Positions 20,186-27,157 of a stretch of DNA of 37,785 nucleotides are shown one piece after another. The notes under the pieces are model-generated. The model had not been told where the DNA came from, ran no database searches, and was given only the letters and a program-made list of their open reading frames with translations. The position numbers were made by a program, and so were the translations under genes. Position 1 is the stretch's first letter. Each line of letters starts with the position of its first letter. The stretch is from Parabacteroides sp. (GTDB taxonomy: Bacteria > Bacteroidota > Bacteroidia > Bacteroidales > Tannerellaceae), in NCBI GenBank assembly GCA_022775005.1, contig JALFJR010000104.1, positions 1-37,785 on the forward strand. The letters are read 5' to 3'.

Positions 20186-20242
20186 TGCGATTATATATTT
20201 TGTTCGTTATGATCCGTGGTTCGTTACTCCTACGGAATGCAC

Positions 20243-20250
20243 AAAATTAC
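20243..20250 (-). promoter_or_regulatory. Probable -7 box of rocD-rocF
   Basis: Minus-strand TAATTTTG matches TAnnTTTG and lies about 58 bases before the rocD ATG. A proper TTTG -33 box is missing, which fits a promoter that depends on an activator. Confidence 0.55.
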
Positions 20251-20283
20251 AGAGAACGTTCATACGGGCGAATCCCAAATTCG

Positions 20284-20321
20284 TATGTTAAGAAACATAT
20301 CGCTCTATGTTAAGCAACATA
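20284..20321. promoter_or_regulatory. Two symmetric operator-like boxes upstream of rocD
   Basis: TATGTTAAGAAACATA (20284-20299) and TATGTTAAGCAACATA (20306-20321) are the same 16-base inverted repeat, TATGTT-N4-AACATA, 22 bases apart, two helical turns. They stand about 45-85 bases upstream of the predicted rocD transcription start, a typical place for an activator. The regulator is not identified. Confidence 0.6.
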
Positions 20322-20387
20322 TTTTTAACAGTTTACAACCCCAAACAATTCAAATTTCGTTTCAAATGGACACAACTTGTAAAAATG

Positions 20388-20606
20388 TATTCAACTTTTT
20401 CCTTCAGGCCACCGTGGGCCAGCATTGCCCGATCGCAAGACATCCCGATTGCCGTAATTAGCGAGGCCATGGGACATGACTCCGAGCAAACTACACAGAT
20501 CTACCTCAACTCCATCCTGATAGATCGTATAGATTCTGGAGATATTCTCTTTATGGGATTAAATAATATTAAAATTAATTTTCAAGAGTGCTCCCTAGAA
20601 GAATAA
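20388..20606 (+). pseudogene. C-terminal remnant of a tyrosine recombinase (integrase)
   Basis: The frame encodes the last part of a Bacteroidota phage-type integrase: WASIARS, then ISEAMGHDSEQTTQIYL with the catalytic Tyr. The conserved Arg-His before the Trp has become Arg-Pro-Pro, and nothing upstream looks like the rest of the enzyme (20186-20387 holds only the rocD promoter, the two boxes and unremarkable AT-rich sequence). It is therefore a decayed fragment. Integrases of this family commonly sit directly before upxY in capsule loci, as here. Confidence 0.75.
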
Positions 20607-20631
20607 TCTCTAATATTTGAAAAGAAGTTTA

Positions 20632-20639
20632 TATATTTG
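20632..20639 (+). promoter_or_regulatory. Probable -7 box of the upxY leader
   Basis: TATATTTG followed by CAG fits the Bacteroides -7 consensus TAnnTTTG. It gives a leader of about 170 bases before the upxY ATG. The nearest TTTG is 12 bases upstream, too close for a standard -33 box. Confidence 0.5.
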
Positions 20640-20644
20640 CAGTG

Positions 20645-20782
20645 AATGATGCACTCTTACTAAGAGTGAGGCATTTACATCAACATGAATTGGACACATT
20701 GTCTTCCCGAAAGGGGTATGGGAGGCACATCCTCCATAACCTTAATACAGCGACAGGTTGCTAAAACTTGCCGATGCCGTAG
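20645..20782 (+). promoter_or_regulatory. Structured leader upstream of upxY
   Basis: The leader can form several short hairpins: CACTCTT-ACT-AAGAGTG near 20652-20668, GGAGG-CACAT-CCTCC near 20720-20734, and ATGCC-GTA-GGCAT near 20774-20786. A 37-codon frame with ATG at 20685 and stop at 20796-20798 also lies in it and ends 17 bases before the upxY ATG. Leaders of upxY operons are where the antiterminator is known to act. Confidence 0.5.
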
Positions 20783-20815
20783 GCATTTGTTTAATTGAAA
20801 AGAATCGCTGACTCC

Positions 20816-21400
20816 ATGGAAAATAATTCGCTTAATTGGTATATAGCCATAGTAACTCCCAACACCGAAAAGGCGCATGAACAGAAGTTAGCAGATTGGG
20901 CGAAACGCAAATCAAGTTTGGTTGAAACCTATGTTCCTTCACAGCGTGAACTGCACGAATGGCCCAGCATCAGTAAACGCAAATGGATAGATCGTGTCAT
21001 CTGCCCCGGTTTCCTGTTTATTCGCACCACGGAAAAGATCCGTTATGCCATTAAAGCGGAATGCCCCTATATCCTCCATTTCCTGAAAGATCGGGCGAGG
21101 AAGGGCAAGGAGCAGACTGTCGCTCCGTTTGCAGTCGTCCCGGAAGATCAGATGGAGGCATTCCGTCGGATGGTAGGCGATGCGGAAACCCCGATTACGA
21201 TGGATACCTCTCAACTGCATGTGGGTAGCAGGGTACGCATAAAGAGCGGAAGCCTGAAAGGACTGGAGGGTTGTCTGATTCGTGAGCCGGGGAAAAGTCC
21301 CCGATTCTGTATGCGAATCGACCTCCTCGGTTATGCGACTATGGAGATTGATGCCGCACACTTAGAGGAGGTCGATCCTAAACCTGATCAATCAAAATGA
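20816..21400 (+). CDS. UpxY-family transcription antiterminator (NusG-like)
   Basis: The product has a NusG N-terminal (NGN) domain starting NWYIAIVTPNTEKAHEQKL, the FLFIRTT segment, and a C-terminal KOW-type part with GSRVRIKSGSLKGLEGCL. I start it at ATG 20816 (194 residues); a TTG seven codons earlier is less likely. UpxY proteins bind RNA polymerase and prevent early termination in the long leader of capsular polysaccharide operons, each acting on its own locus. Here no polysaccharide gene follows: the next genes are on the minus strand and the next plus-strand gene is unknown. The gene may be an orphan left from a capsule island, or it may serve the signalling locus further downstream. 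Confidence 0.9.
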   Translation: MENNSLNWYIAIVTPNTEKAHEQKLADWAKRKSSLVETYVPSQRELHEWPSISKRKWIDRVICPGFLFIRTTEKIRYAIKAECPYILHFLKDRARKGKEQTVAPFAVVPEDQMEAFRRMVGDAETPITMDTSQLHVGSRVRIKSGSLKGLEGCLIREPGKSPRFCMRIDLLGYATMEIDAAHLEEVDPKPDQSK

Positions 21401-21804
21401 TACGTCTTGATGACATTAAATCCAGGGCAATGGGGCTTCTGCGGATCCAGATCCGAATGTCCTACAATCAACGCAGTCGGGTAGCGAATGTGCAGATCTG
21501 TCAACAGTCGCCTCAAAGCCATTTTTTGCGCCTCCGTGCGTGTATCTTGCGGTCTCTTCCCGTCTGCAGTCAAACCACCGATGTAACAGACCCCAATAGA
21601 GTGCGCATTGTGTCCTCGGCAGTGCGCTCCTACTATCTCCTCCGGCCGACCCGGCTCAATCGTGCCATCGGTCGGAATCACATAATGGTAGCCACAGCCT
21701 TTCCAACCCAACGAACGGTGATAACGATCCATATCCACCATTCGGAGGGCACTGCCCGACCGATTGGCCGAGCAATGCACAATGATCAACGTGATCTTCC
21801 GCAT
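21388..21804 (-). CDS. N-acetylmuramoyl-L-alanine amidase (Amidase_2, T7-lysozyme-like)
   Basis: The 138-residue protein is a minimal Amidase_2 domain. Likely zinc ligands are His10 (IIVHCSA), His116 (VGHSDL) and Cys126 (HCPGF); Tyr39-His40 and Lys123 are near the active site. It cleaves the amide bond between N-acetylmuramic acid and L-alanine of peptidoglycan. No signal peptide is visible. Such amidases are very common in Bacteroidota next to a smalltalk peptide and an HU-like gene, as here, in mobile or capsule islands, and their export route is unclear. A GTG at 21810 overlapping the smalltalk stop is an alternative start. Its 3' end overlaps that of upxY by 13 bases. Confidence 0.92.
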   Translation of the reverse strand: MRKITLIIVHCSANRSGSALRMVDMDRYHRSLGWKGCGYHYVIPTDGTIEPGRPEEIVGAHCRGHNAHSIGVCYIGGLTADGKRPQDTRTEAQKMALRRLLTDLHIRYPTALIVGHSDLDPQKPHCPGFNVIKTYHFD

Positions 21805-21806
21805 GA

Positions 21807-21905
21807 TCACAACAGATTAGAAACCGCACCTCCGGCGGCACCGGTCAGTACCAATTCAATCACTCGAATAATGTAGAGCACAATGCTCTTCCAGTTCTTG
21901 TTCAT
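21807..21905 (-). CDS. Smalltalk-type peptide, 32 residues
   Basis: The frame, too short for usual gene finding, encodes 32 residues: a basic start (Met-Asn-Lys-Asn-Trp-Lys) followed by one hydrophobic helix (IVLYIIRVIELVLTGAAGGA). This matches the smalltalk proteins in length, composition and place, always between an HU-like gene and an N-acetylmuramoyl-alanine amidase in Bacteroidota. Its stop is two bases before the amidase ATG, so they are coupled. A holin-like role helping the leaderless amidase to reach the wall is a reasonable inference but unproven. Confidence 0.8.
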   Translation of the reverse strand: MNKNWKSIVLYIIRVIELVLTGAAGGAVSNLL

Positions 21906-21948
21906 ACGTGTCGTTTTTAGATAAATGAATACGATAAATTGCATACGA

Positions 21949-22446
21949 TTAAACTACATCAGGGTTCTCCGGTTCTGTCGGCTCTGGCTCGGTGGGCTCT
22001 GTCGTCGGTTCCGAGTTGGTAGTTGCCGAACTGTTGAAATCCACCTTTGTCAGCTCCACCCGTTCCGGCAACAATGCGTAGCGGAAGGTACTGTTGAGGA
22101 TGGTGTACTCCGGGCTGAACGCCGGGCGTACGCACTTGATCAACTTGGTCGTTACCTCCTCCGGGCTATTGACCGTCTTGGTGGTAATAAACTCATTGAA
22201 GAAGACTCCCATACCGTCCAACCGCACCTTGTAGCCCAAGTTCATGTGCGTTTGGCAGTAGTAGGCCAGCCGCTCGATCACTCCGATCACATCCGCTTGT
22301 GTCAAGGCAGACTCTTGTGCGATCTGCTGGGCCACCTGCTTGGTCGAGAGTGTCCCGTAATAGTAGGCCTGTGCCGAATAGACGGTTTCGCCCATGCGTG
22401 GGCCAATCTTCAACACTGTTTTGCGTGCATAAAATGGTTGTGCCAT
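21949..22446 (-). CDS. HU/IHF-family-like DNA-binding protein with acidic-proline tail
   Basis: The 165-residue protein starts at ATG 22446 (MAQPFYARKTVLKIGPRMG); a longer frame exists but begins with non-homologous hydrophobic sequence. Residues 1-125 follow the layout of the Bacteroidota HU-like family, with two helices (VAQQIAQESALTQADVIGVIERLAYY) then the strand YKVRLDGMGVFF. The last 30 residues are an acidic Thr-Glu-Pro repeat. Such proteins accompany smalltalk peptides and amidases in capsule and integrated islands. A nucleoid or island-regulatory role is inferred from the family. Confidence 0.85.
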   Translation of the reverse strand: MAQPFYARKTVLKIGPRMGETVYSAQAYYYGTLSTKQVAQQIAQESALTQADVIGVIERLAYYCQTHMNLGYKVRLDGMGVFFNEFITTKTVNSPEEVTTKLIKCVRPAFSPEYTILNSTFRYALLPERVELTKVDFNSSATTNSEPTTEPTEPEPTEPENPDVV

Positions 22447-22500
22447 AAAAATTATTGTTTTAATTGTTAATACTGTTTGTTTGTCTTCCGGATGACACTG

Positions 22501-22508
22501 CAAAGCTA
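22501..22508 (-). promoter_or_regulatory. Probable -7 box of the HU-smalltalk-amidase operon
   Basis: Minus-strand TAGCTTTG fits TAnnTTTG and stands 55 bases before the HU-like ATG. No good -33 TTTG is seen at the usual distance. Confidence 0.45.
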
Positions 22509-22617
22509 CAATCCCCCATGCCCGCAAGCCGAATATTCGCAAAAAGTCACAAAACAAAGCAAAGATTGCAAAGGCAAGCCTATCCATTTGAGTAATATAT
22601 ATAATAAGGTATAGATT

Positions 22618-23256
22618 ATGGCCGGTAAAGTAGAGTATCTTGATAAACAACGCAGCCTGCATCCGGAGTTATCGGAAGAGCTATTAGAATTGGCATGGCA
22701 CCTTCAAGACGTAGAAAAAGCGCAACAGTATGGTGCGATACTCAACACCTGCACCAGCTATTCCGAGATCGTTGAGCGGGTGTTGCATCCCATGTATGTC
22801 TGCGGAGAGGTGAATGCGTTAAAAGCCAAAAAAGAATCTTTTCTCGACTCCTTGGTCACCTTGGCCTGTTTGGAGAAACCGGGCAACGGCCATGCCGCCG
22901 TGCATCATGTGAAACAGATGCTCGACGATCCAAAGATCAAGAAAGAGCGACAACAGTTCGAGGAGCATTGCAAAATGAGGCGTTGGCTATCCCAGGGTAG
23001 CTATCCTGATCAATTGGTGGTACAACTGCAGATCGTCGTCAGAGATGCAGCGAGTGTCGCTGCCCTACTTGACTTTCTGCTGGCACATGGAGGCACAGTC
23101 GTGCAAGCCGAGGCGCAACCGAGCATAGGAGATTTTGCCCATCAGATATGTCACAGAAGCTGTTACCTATCCTGGAGGTCTCATGCCTATTTAGTCACTT
23201 GCCCATGGGAAGCTATTCCAGAGCTGCTCAGGCTGTTAGGGCGCAGGAAAAGATAA
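22618..23256 (+). CDS. Unrecognised 212-residue cytoplasmic protein
   Basis: I do not recognise this protein. It has no signal peptide or membrane segment. It is predominantly helical in the first two thirds (ELSEELLELAWHLQDVEKAQQYG, then a charged stretch of Lys and Glu around 105-125). A smaller alpha/beta-looking C-terminal part carries QLQIVVRDAASVAALLDFLLAHGG and ends in basic residues (Arg-Arg-Lys-Arg). It is divergent from the HU-like operon and is followed by its own hairpin terminator within the palindrome array. It could belong to the old island or to the downstream signalling locus. Confidence 0.7.
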   Translation: MAGKVEYLDKQRSLHPELSEELLELAWHLQDVEKAQQYGAILNTCTSYSEIVERVLHPMYVCGEVNALKAKKESFLDSLVTLACLEKPGNGHAAVHHVKQMLDDPKIKKERQQFEEHCKMRRWLSQGSYPDQLVVQLQIVVRDAASVAALLDFLLAHGGTVVQAEAQPSIGDFAHQICHRSCYLSWRSHAYLVTCPWEAIPELLRLLGRRKR

Positions 23257-23306
23257 CCTTTTGGTGTGTGAAAAGGGTTAATCCATTCTTTAGAAATGCC
23301 TTTTCC

Positions 23307-23389
23307 AACTCGCAAGCTTGCGAGTTAGTAAGCCACAAGCTTACGGCTACCTATAGTGACAAGCTTGCGGCTTCAACAGCCGTAAGCTT
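23307..23389. repeat. Array of four AAGCTT-centred palindromes, about 23-24 bp apart
   Basis: The first unit is a perfect 20-bp palindrome, AACTCGCAAGCTTGCGAGTT (23307-23326). Three imperfect relatives follow with cores AAGCTT at 23337, 23361 and 23384, flanked by variants of CGCA, ACGGCT and GCCG. Core spacing is 23, 24 and 23 bases. The array lies between the unknown 22618-23256 gene and the LytTR gene; its last part also takes part in a terminator. Confidence 0.85.
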
Positions 23390-23410
23390 ACGAGTTGAGA
23401 AGCCGTTTTT
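23368..23410 (+). terminator. Rho-independent terminator formed by the end of the palindrome array
   Basis: CGGCTTC-AAC (23368-23377) pairs with GTT-GA-GAAGCCG (23394-23405), followed by five T. It would end the transcript of the unknown gene upstream, leaving about 60 bases for a start signal of the LytTR-led operon. Confidence 0.6.
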
Positions 23411-23466
23411 AGGGTGGTTTCTGCCCGCAGAACAATGACGATTCATTACCAATAATACAATCAATC

Positions 23467-23853
23467 ATGCATAAGAAATACATATACCTCAATTCCCGTG
23501 ATGAGTTTCTCAGGGTGGACATCTCTAAGATCGTTTACTTTGAAGCAGATGGGAATTATACACATATCATCCTGAGTAATAAAGTAAAAGGAACGGTTTG
23601 TATGAACCTCTCTCAAATGCAGAGCGCATTGACTCAAAGCCTGAAGGAGGCAGCCAGTATTTTTGCGAGAGTAGGCAAACGCCATATCATCAATCTGAAT
23701 TATGTGTATCAGATCGCCATACTTAGACAACGACTGACATTGAGTGATGGCGAGCATTTTGAGTATGTAATCAGTGTTTCCAAAGAAGCCCTGAAGAAAC
23801 TTCGGAGCTTATATATTAGCGGACTCAGTAATATCATTCCATTCAATGAATAA
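23467..23853 (+). CDS. Stand-alone LytTR DNA-binding regulator
   Basis: The 128-residue protein consists almost only of a LytTR domain: VDISKIVYFEADGNYTHI at 17-34 and the ARVGKRHIINLNYV segment at about 74-87, both family signatures. It lacks the receiver domain of AlgR/AgrA-type regulators, so it cannot take a phosphate from a histidine kinase in the usual way. LytTR domains bind short direct repeats; the palindrome array just upstream is a possible target. The stop overlaps the next start by eight bases (ATGAATAA), so it is coupled to the FHA-like protein and leads the signalling operon. Confidence 0.9.
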   Translation: MHKKYIYLNSRDEFLRVDISKIVYFEADGNYTHIILSNKVKGTVCMNLSQMQSALTQSLKEAASIFARVGKRHIINLNYVYQIAILRQRLTLSDGEHFEYVISVSKEALKKLRSLYISGLSNIIPFNE

Positions 23854-24664
23854 CCAAGGAGCTATTCCCCAATTGCTGAAAGGGAAGAAAATATGGGTGG
23901 GTAAGGATCCTACCAAAAGTCGCTTACAGGTCTATGTGATGATTAATGGACAGCCCAAAAGCGCATTGATAGGTACGGAGGGAAGTGTTCCTTCATCAGT
24001 AAGCCGATGCGTGCCGGAACAACAGGCTGCGCATATAACGCTGGAAATAAGTCAGGAGGGAGCCATATCCGTTACTAACCTCAAACCGCAAAATGTCTCT
24101 TATGTCAATGGCATAGAGATTCTTACTAAAAGAGTCTCAGGCAATGATACCCTTGAACTGGGAAAAGATCGATTTCCGGTTCAGGTGTCCATGATTTTTT
24201 CAATAACTGAGAAGATTATCCTTGCTTCAGGAGGAGCCAAGGAAAAACAAACATTCAATATCGCACCGCTCGAAAAGGTCTGGAATGTCTATCATGATAA
24301 AGGAATAAGCCTGCAAAGGCAAGCAAAGCAACAGGCTGTACAAGCACGTATTCCTATGTTCTTCACAATGGGAGGAGGAGCCATCTCTTCCATAGCTTTT
24401 GTTTGTGGATGGGGCAATGAGGTCAAAGGCATTTGTGTGACACTCACGCTTATCGGACTGTTCATCATGTGGTACACATTTATGAAAACAAAAAATGATA
24501 CCTCTATCGAAGAGCGTGAGCGCATCACGGAAGAATTCCAAGATCAGTATGTTTGCCCTAATCCTCAATGCAGGAAGTTTTTGGGCAATTACTCCTATCG
24601 GCTTATGAAACGACAGTATTCGATGACATGTCCATTTTGCAAGTGTAAATTTATAGAGGAATAA
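23846..24664 (+). CDS. Membrane protein with FHA-like domain and C-terminal zinc ribbon
   Basis: The 272-residue protein has three parts. Residues about 13-115 resemble a divergent FHA domain: VSR at 52-54, AAH at 61-63, and NVSYVNG at 83-89, in the order of the phosphothreonine-binding loops. Two hydrophobic helices lie at about 171-189 and 195-213. The C-terminus is a zinc ribbon with Cys237, Cys242, Cys262 and Cys265. With two helices, both ends would be cytoplasmic. FHA domains read phosphothreonine, and the Ser/Thr kinase gene starts two bases after this gene, so it is the likely membrane-bound reader or scaffold for that kinase. The FHA assignment is moderate because the loop before His63 is longer than usual. 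Confidence 0.7.
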   Translation: MNNQGAIPQLLKGKKIWVGKDPTKSRLQVYVMINGQPKSALIGTEGSVPSSVSRCVPEQQAAHITLEISQEGAISVTNLKPQNVSYVNGIEILTKRVSGNDTLELGKDRFPVQVSMIFSITEKIILASGGAKEKQTFNIAPLEKVWNVYHDKGISLQRQAKQQAVQARIPMFFTMGGGAISSIAFVCGWGNEVKGICVTLTLIGLFIMWYTFMKTKNDTSIEERERITEEFQDQYVCPNPQCRKFLGNYSYRLMKRQYSMTCPFCKCKFIEE

Positions 24665-24665
24665 G

Positions 24666-26189
24666 ATGCAAACACAAGGATTAAATAAAGGCGCATTGCT
24701 GCGCCATGAAACCTATAGAATCGAAAAGATACTGGGACAAGGAGGGTTCGGTATCACCTATTTAGCGACAGATTTGTCGCTTGACAGGTTGGTCGCTATC
24801 AAGGAGTTTTTCCCAAAGGATTATTGTGAACGAGATCACGACACCAGCCATCTCTCGATCGGGACAAGTGGCTCTTCGGATTTCGTCTCACGGTTAAAGG
24901 CTAAATTCTTGAAAGAGGCACGTAATATCGCCAAGTTCGATCATCCCGGAATTATCAAGATTCATGCCGCCTTTGAGGAGAACAACACAGCGTATTATGT
25001 GATGGATTACATAGAGGGCGAGTCACTTTCTGATAAGATCAAGCGTGAAGGTCCCTTGTCAGAGGAGGCAGCCCTCAACTATATCACAAAAGTGGGAGAG
25101 GCATTGACGTATATTCATCAACAGAAAATGAATCACTTGGATGTTAAGCCCGCTAACATCATGATCAGGCAAGTGGATAATTCCCCCATTCTCATTGATT
25201 TTGGGTTATCCAAACAATATGATTCGGAAGGGAATCAAACCTCCACAACCCCCGTGGGAATCAGTCATGGTTTCGCACCGTTAGAGCAGTATAATGATGG
25301 AGGCGTGAAAGAGTTCTCTCCACAGACAGATATCTACTCTTTAGCCGCTACGCTCTATTATTTGGTGTCAGGGGTAACTCCTCCTCATGCGACGCAATTG
25401 ATTGAGGAAGAAATATCGTTTCCTACCGGATTCCCTGCCAATCTTATATCGGCGATTTCCATAGCCATGTCTTCCGCTCGTAAGCACCGGTATAGCGATG
25501 TATCCTATTTCTTGGCTGCACTAAAGCCAACAGATGAAGCGACAGACATAGCTGCTCCCCCGGTTGTCTCAGTCCCTCCATCAACATCGGAACCTATTAA
25601 GCCTATCGAGCAGACACCAACTGTCTCAAAAACGGAAGAAAGAGCTAAGCCAAATCTAATCAAATGGCTAATGCTAATTGGGACTATTCCTGTGGTGATT
25701 GTTATGTTCGCAATTTATTCCTGGCGCAAAGAAACAAGCAAGGCTGTAAGTAATCCTGTACCTACAAAAGAGATCACACAGGATACAGTGACAGAAACGA
25801 ATAAGAAAGCTGCACCACCGACGAGAAAGCTAATGAACTACCAGTCAGCCTTTGGTGAATGTGTATATGCTGGAAAAGTTGATCCAAATGGCTATCCTCA
25901 TGGTCATGGAATAGCCATTTGGAATGAAGAATATATGGATACACAAACTGCGACGAAGAGAAAAAGAGATGCGCAAAAATATGATGGGCAATGGGTACAT
26001 GGAGTTATGGAAGGGGAAGCTACCTATACGTTACAGTGTGGAGACACTTTTGTGGGCACTTTCCAAAATAACGAGTATCAAAAAGGTCGCTATACTATCA
26101 AAAGCTCCGGTGAGTATTTTGAAGGCACTTTCAAAAATGGACAGCCTAATCAAGGCTATTGGTATGATAAGAATGGGAATAGACTATAA
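24666..26189 (+). CDS. Membrane-anchored Ser/Thr protein kinase with C-terminal MORN repeats
   Basis: The 507-residue protein has a Hanks-type kinase domain at residues 15-285: glycine loop GQGGFG (24-29), VAIK with Lys46, Glu84 of helix C, catalytic loop HLDVKPAN (157-164) with Asp159, DFG (178-180), and APLEQY in place of APE. The residue before Asp159 is Leu, so it is a non-RD kinase. A proline-rich linker (290-330) leads to one membrane helix (about 333-353). The part outside, residues 395-507, carries MORN-type repeats (YDGQWVHGVMEGEATY, GTFQNNEYQKGRY, FEGTFKNGQPNQGYWY). With the kinase inside the cell, the MORN part is periplasmic and may be the sensor. A PP2C phosphatase and an FHA protein are encoded downstream. 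Confidence 0.92.
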   Translation: MQTQGLNKGALLRHETYRIEKILGQGGFGITYLATDLSLDRLVAIKEFFPKDYCERDHDTSHLSIGTSGSSDFVSRLKAKFLKEARNIAKFDHPGIIKIHAAFEENNTAYYVMDYIEGESLSDKIKREGPLSEEAALNYITKVGEALTYIHQQKMNHLDVKPANIMIRQVDNSPILIDFGLSKQYDSEGNQTSTTPVGISHGFAPLEQYNDGGVKEFSPQTDIYSLAATLYYLVSGVTPPHATQLIEEEISFPTGFPANLISAISIAMSSARKHRYSDVSYFLAALKPTDEATDIAAPPVVSVPPSTSEPIKPIEQTPTVSKTEERAKPNLIKWLMLIGTIPVVIVMFAIYSWRKETSKAVSNPVPTKEITQDTVTETNKKAAPPTRKLMNYQSAFGECVYAGKVDPNGYPHGHGIAIWNEEYMDTQTATKRKRDAQKYDGQWVHGVMEGEATYTLQCGDTFVGTFQNNEYQKGRYTIKSSGEYFEGTFKNGQPNQGYWYDKNGNRL

Positions 26190-26216
26190 ATCCTTGTATG
26201 TTTAGATCATTTAGCG

Positions 26217-27008
26217 ATGAATAAATCAATTATTATTTGTTTGATATGCTCGATGGCATTGAGCATGCCCTACGCTTCATTTGCGCAAGGAAGGATCGTT
26301 AGACCTTCAAAACGACAAACGGAACAAACACAAACTGCTGTGCCTAAACAAGATAGTTCCCAAAAGATTAGTGGGTCTAAAGAATTACTGGCTCAAAAGT
26401 TTCATTGGGATGAATATGGCATTTGCCAAGATCAAATTGTTGATTTAGGACTCTCTGTGAAATGGGCTGGTTGGAATATAGGTGCATCTGCCCCTGAACA
26501 ACCCGGCCAAATCTTTGGTTGGGGAGATCCATCAGGACAGGAAACAGTTGCAGATCTATCTAAGTATCCTACCTTGGATCCACCAAAGAGTATTTGTGGA
26601 GATTCACGCTACGATATGGCGACTGTTAATTGGGGTAAACCATGGCGATTACCTAATAAAAAGGAACTTAAAGAGCTGATGGATAAATGCACATGGATAC
26701 CTTTCCAATACAAAGGAAGTAAGGGCGCTAAAGTGACAGGGACAAATGGCAATACAATATTTATGCCTATTTCAAAGGTGCGATTTAGTAATCTTAATTT
26801 TAAAACATTAGAATGGAGCGATTTGAAAACATACTTTTTGGACTTTTATACCTGTTATTATTCCGGCGATATATTATTCAATGATGCTGTTCAAACTGAC
26901 AATGCTTATAACCTAACCTTTGAAATTCAAAATGATTCAATCTCTACAACGCTGAATAGTAACCGTAGATGTTTTGCATTCCCGGTCAGAGCTGTTTATG
27001 CTCAATGA
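26217..27008 (+). CDS. Secreted FISUMP-type protein, copy 1
   Basis: The 263-residue protein has a signal peptide (1 to about 23, MPYASFAQ) and then a low-complexity Gln/Thr/Lys region. The main domain starts with DQIVDLGLSVKWAGWNIGASAPE and includes FGWGDPSGQE, YDMATVNWGKPWRLPNKKE and a C-terminal FPVRAVYAQ. This is the Bacteroidota domain often labelled FISUMP or major paralogous domain, found in many secreted surface proteins of unknown function. Its first 136 bases are nearly identical to those of the copy at 27876. It starts 27 bases after the kinase stop, so the kinase operon exports at least this product. No lipobox is seen. Confidence 0.85.
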   Translation: MNKSIIICLICSMALSMPYASFAQGRIVRPSKRQTEQTQTAVPKQDSSQKISGSKELLAQKFHWDEYGICQDQIVDLGLSVKWAGWNIGASAPEQPGQIFGWGDPSGQETVADLSKYPTLDPPKSICGDSRYDMATVNWGKPWRLPNKKELKELMDKCTWIPFQYKGSKGAKVTGTNGNTIFMPISKVRFSNLNFKTLEWSDLKTYFLDFYTCYYSGDILFNDAVQTDNAYNLTFEIQNDSISTTLNSNRRCFAFPVRAVYAQ

Positions 27009-27030
27009 GCGTTTCTCGGGAGATCTTAAA

Positions 27031-27144
27031 ATGGCTAAATCATTTCCTGTAATAAACGACCTATTTCATACAAGATCAGCGATTGTTGTTGGTGCTCAGA
27101 CATTGACCGACTACATTTTAGATAGTGTTCAAATCAAGACATAA
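27031..27144 (+). CDS. Candidate 37-residue small protein within the duplicated unit
   Basis: An ATG frame encodes 37 residues starting MAKSFPVINDLFHTRSAIVV and ending with a TAA 13 bases before the next gene. The second copy of the unit keeps the same frame for 20 residues (AKSFPVINDLFHTRSAI) and remains open to 28914, but starts with ACG in place of ATG. Conservation of the frame in both copies argues for a real peptide or for the tail of a once larger protein. No hydrophobic segment or known motif is visible. Confidence 0.45.
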   Translation: MAKSFPVINDLFHTRSAIVVGAQTLTDYILDSVQIKT

Positions 27145-27157
27145 TAGATAATTAATT

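Noticed and set aside
20186-20387. tRNA gene as the integration site for the integrase
   Set aside because: No cloverleaf or T-arm sequence is recognisable on either strand.
23307-23389. CRISPR array
   Set aside because: Units are short palindromes without unique spacers of 30 bases or so, and no cas gene is near.
23148-23438. Plus-strand frame across the AAGCTT palindromes
   Set aside because: It starts inside the unknown gene in another frame, and the palindrome spacing of 23-24-23 does not keep a reading frame.
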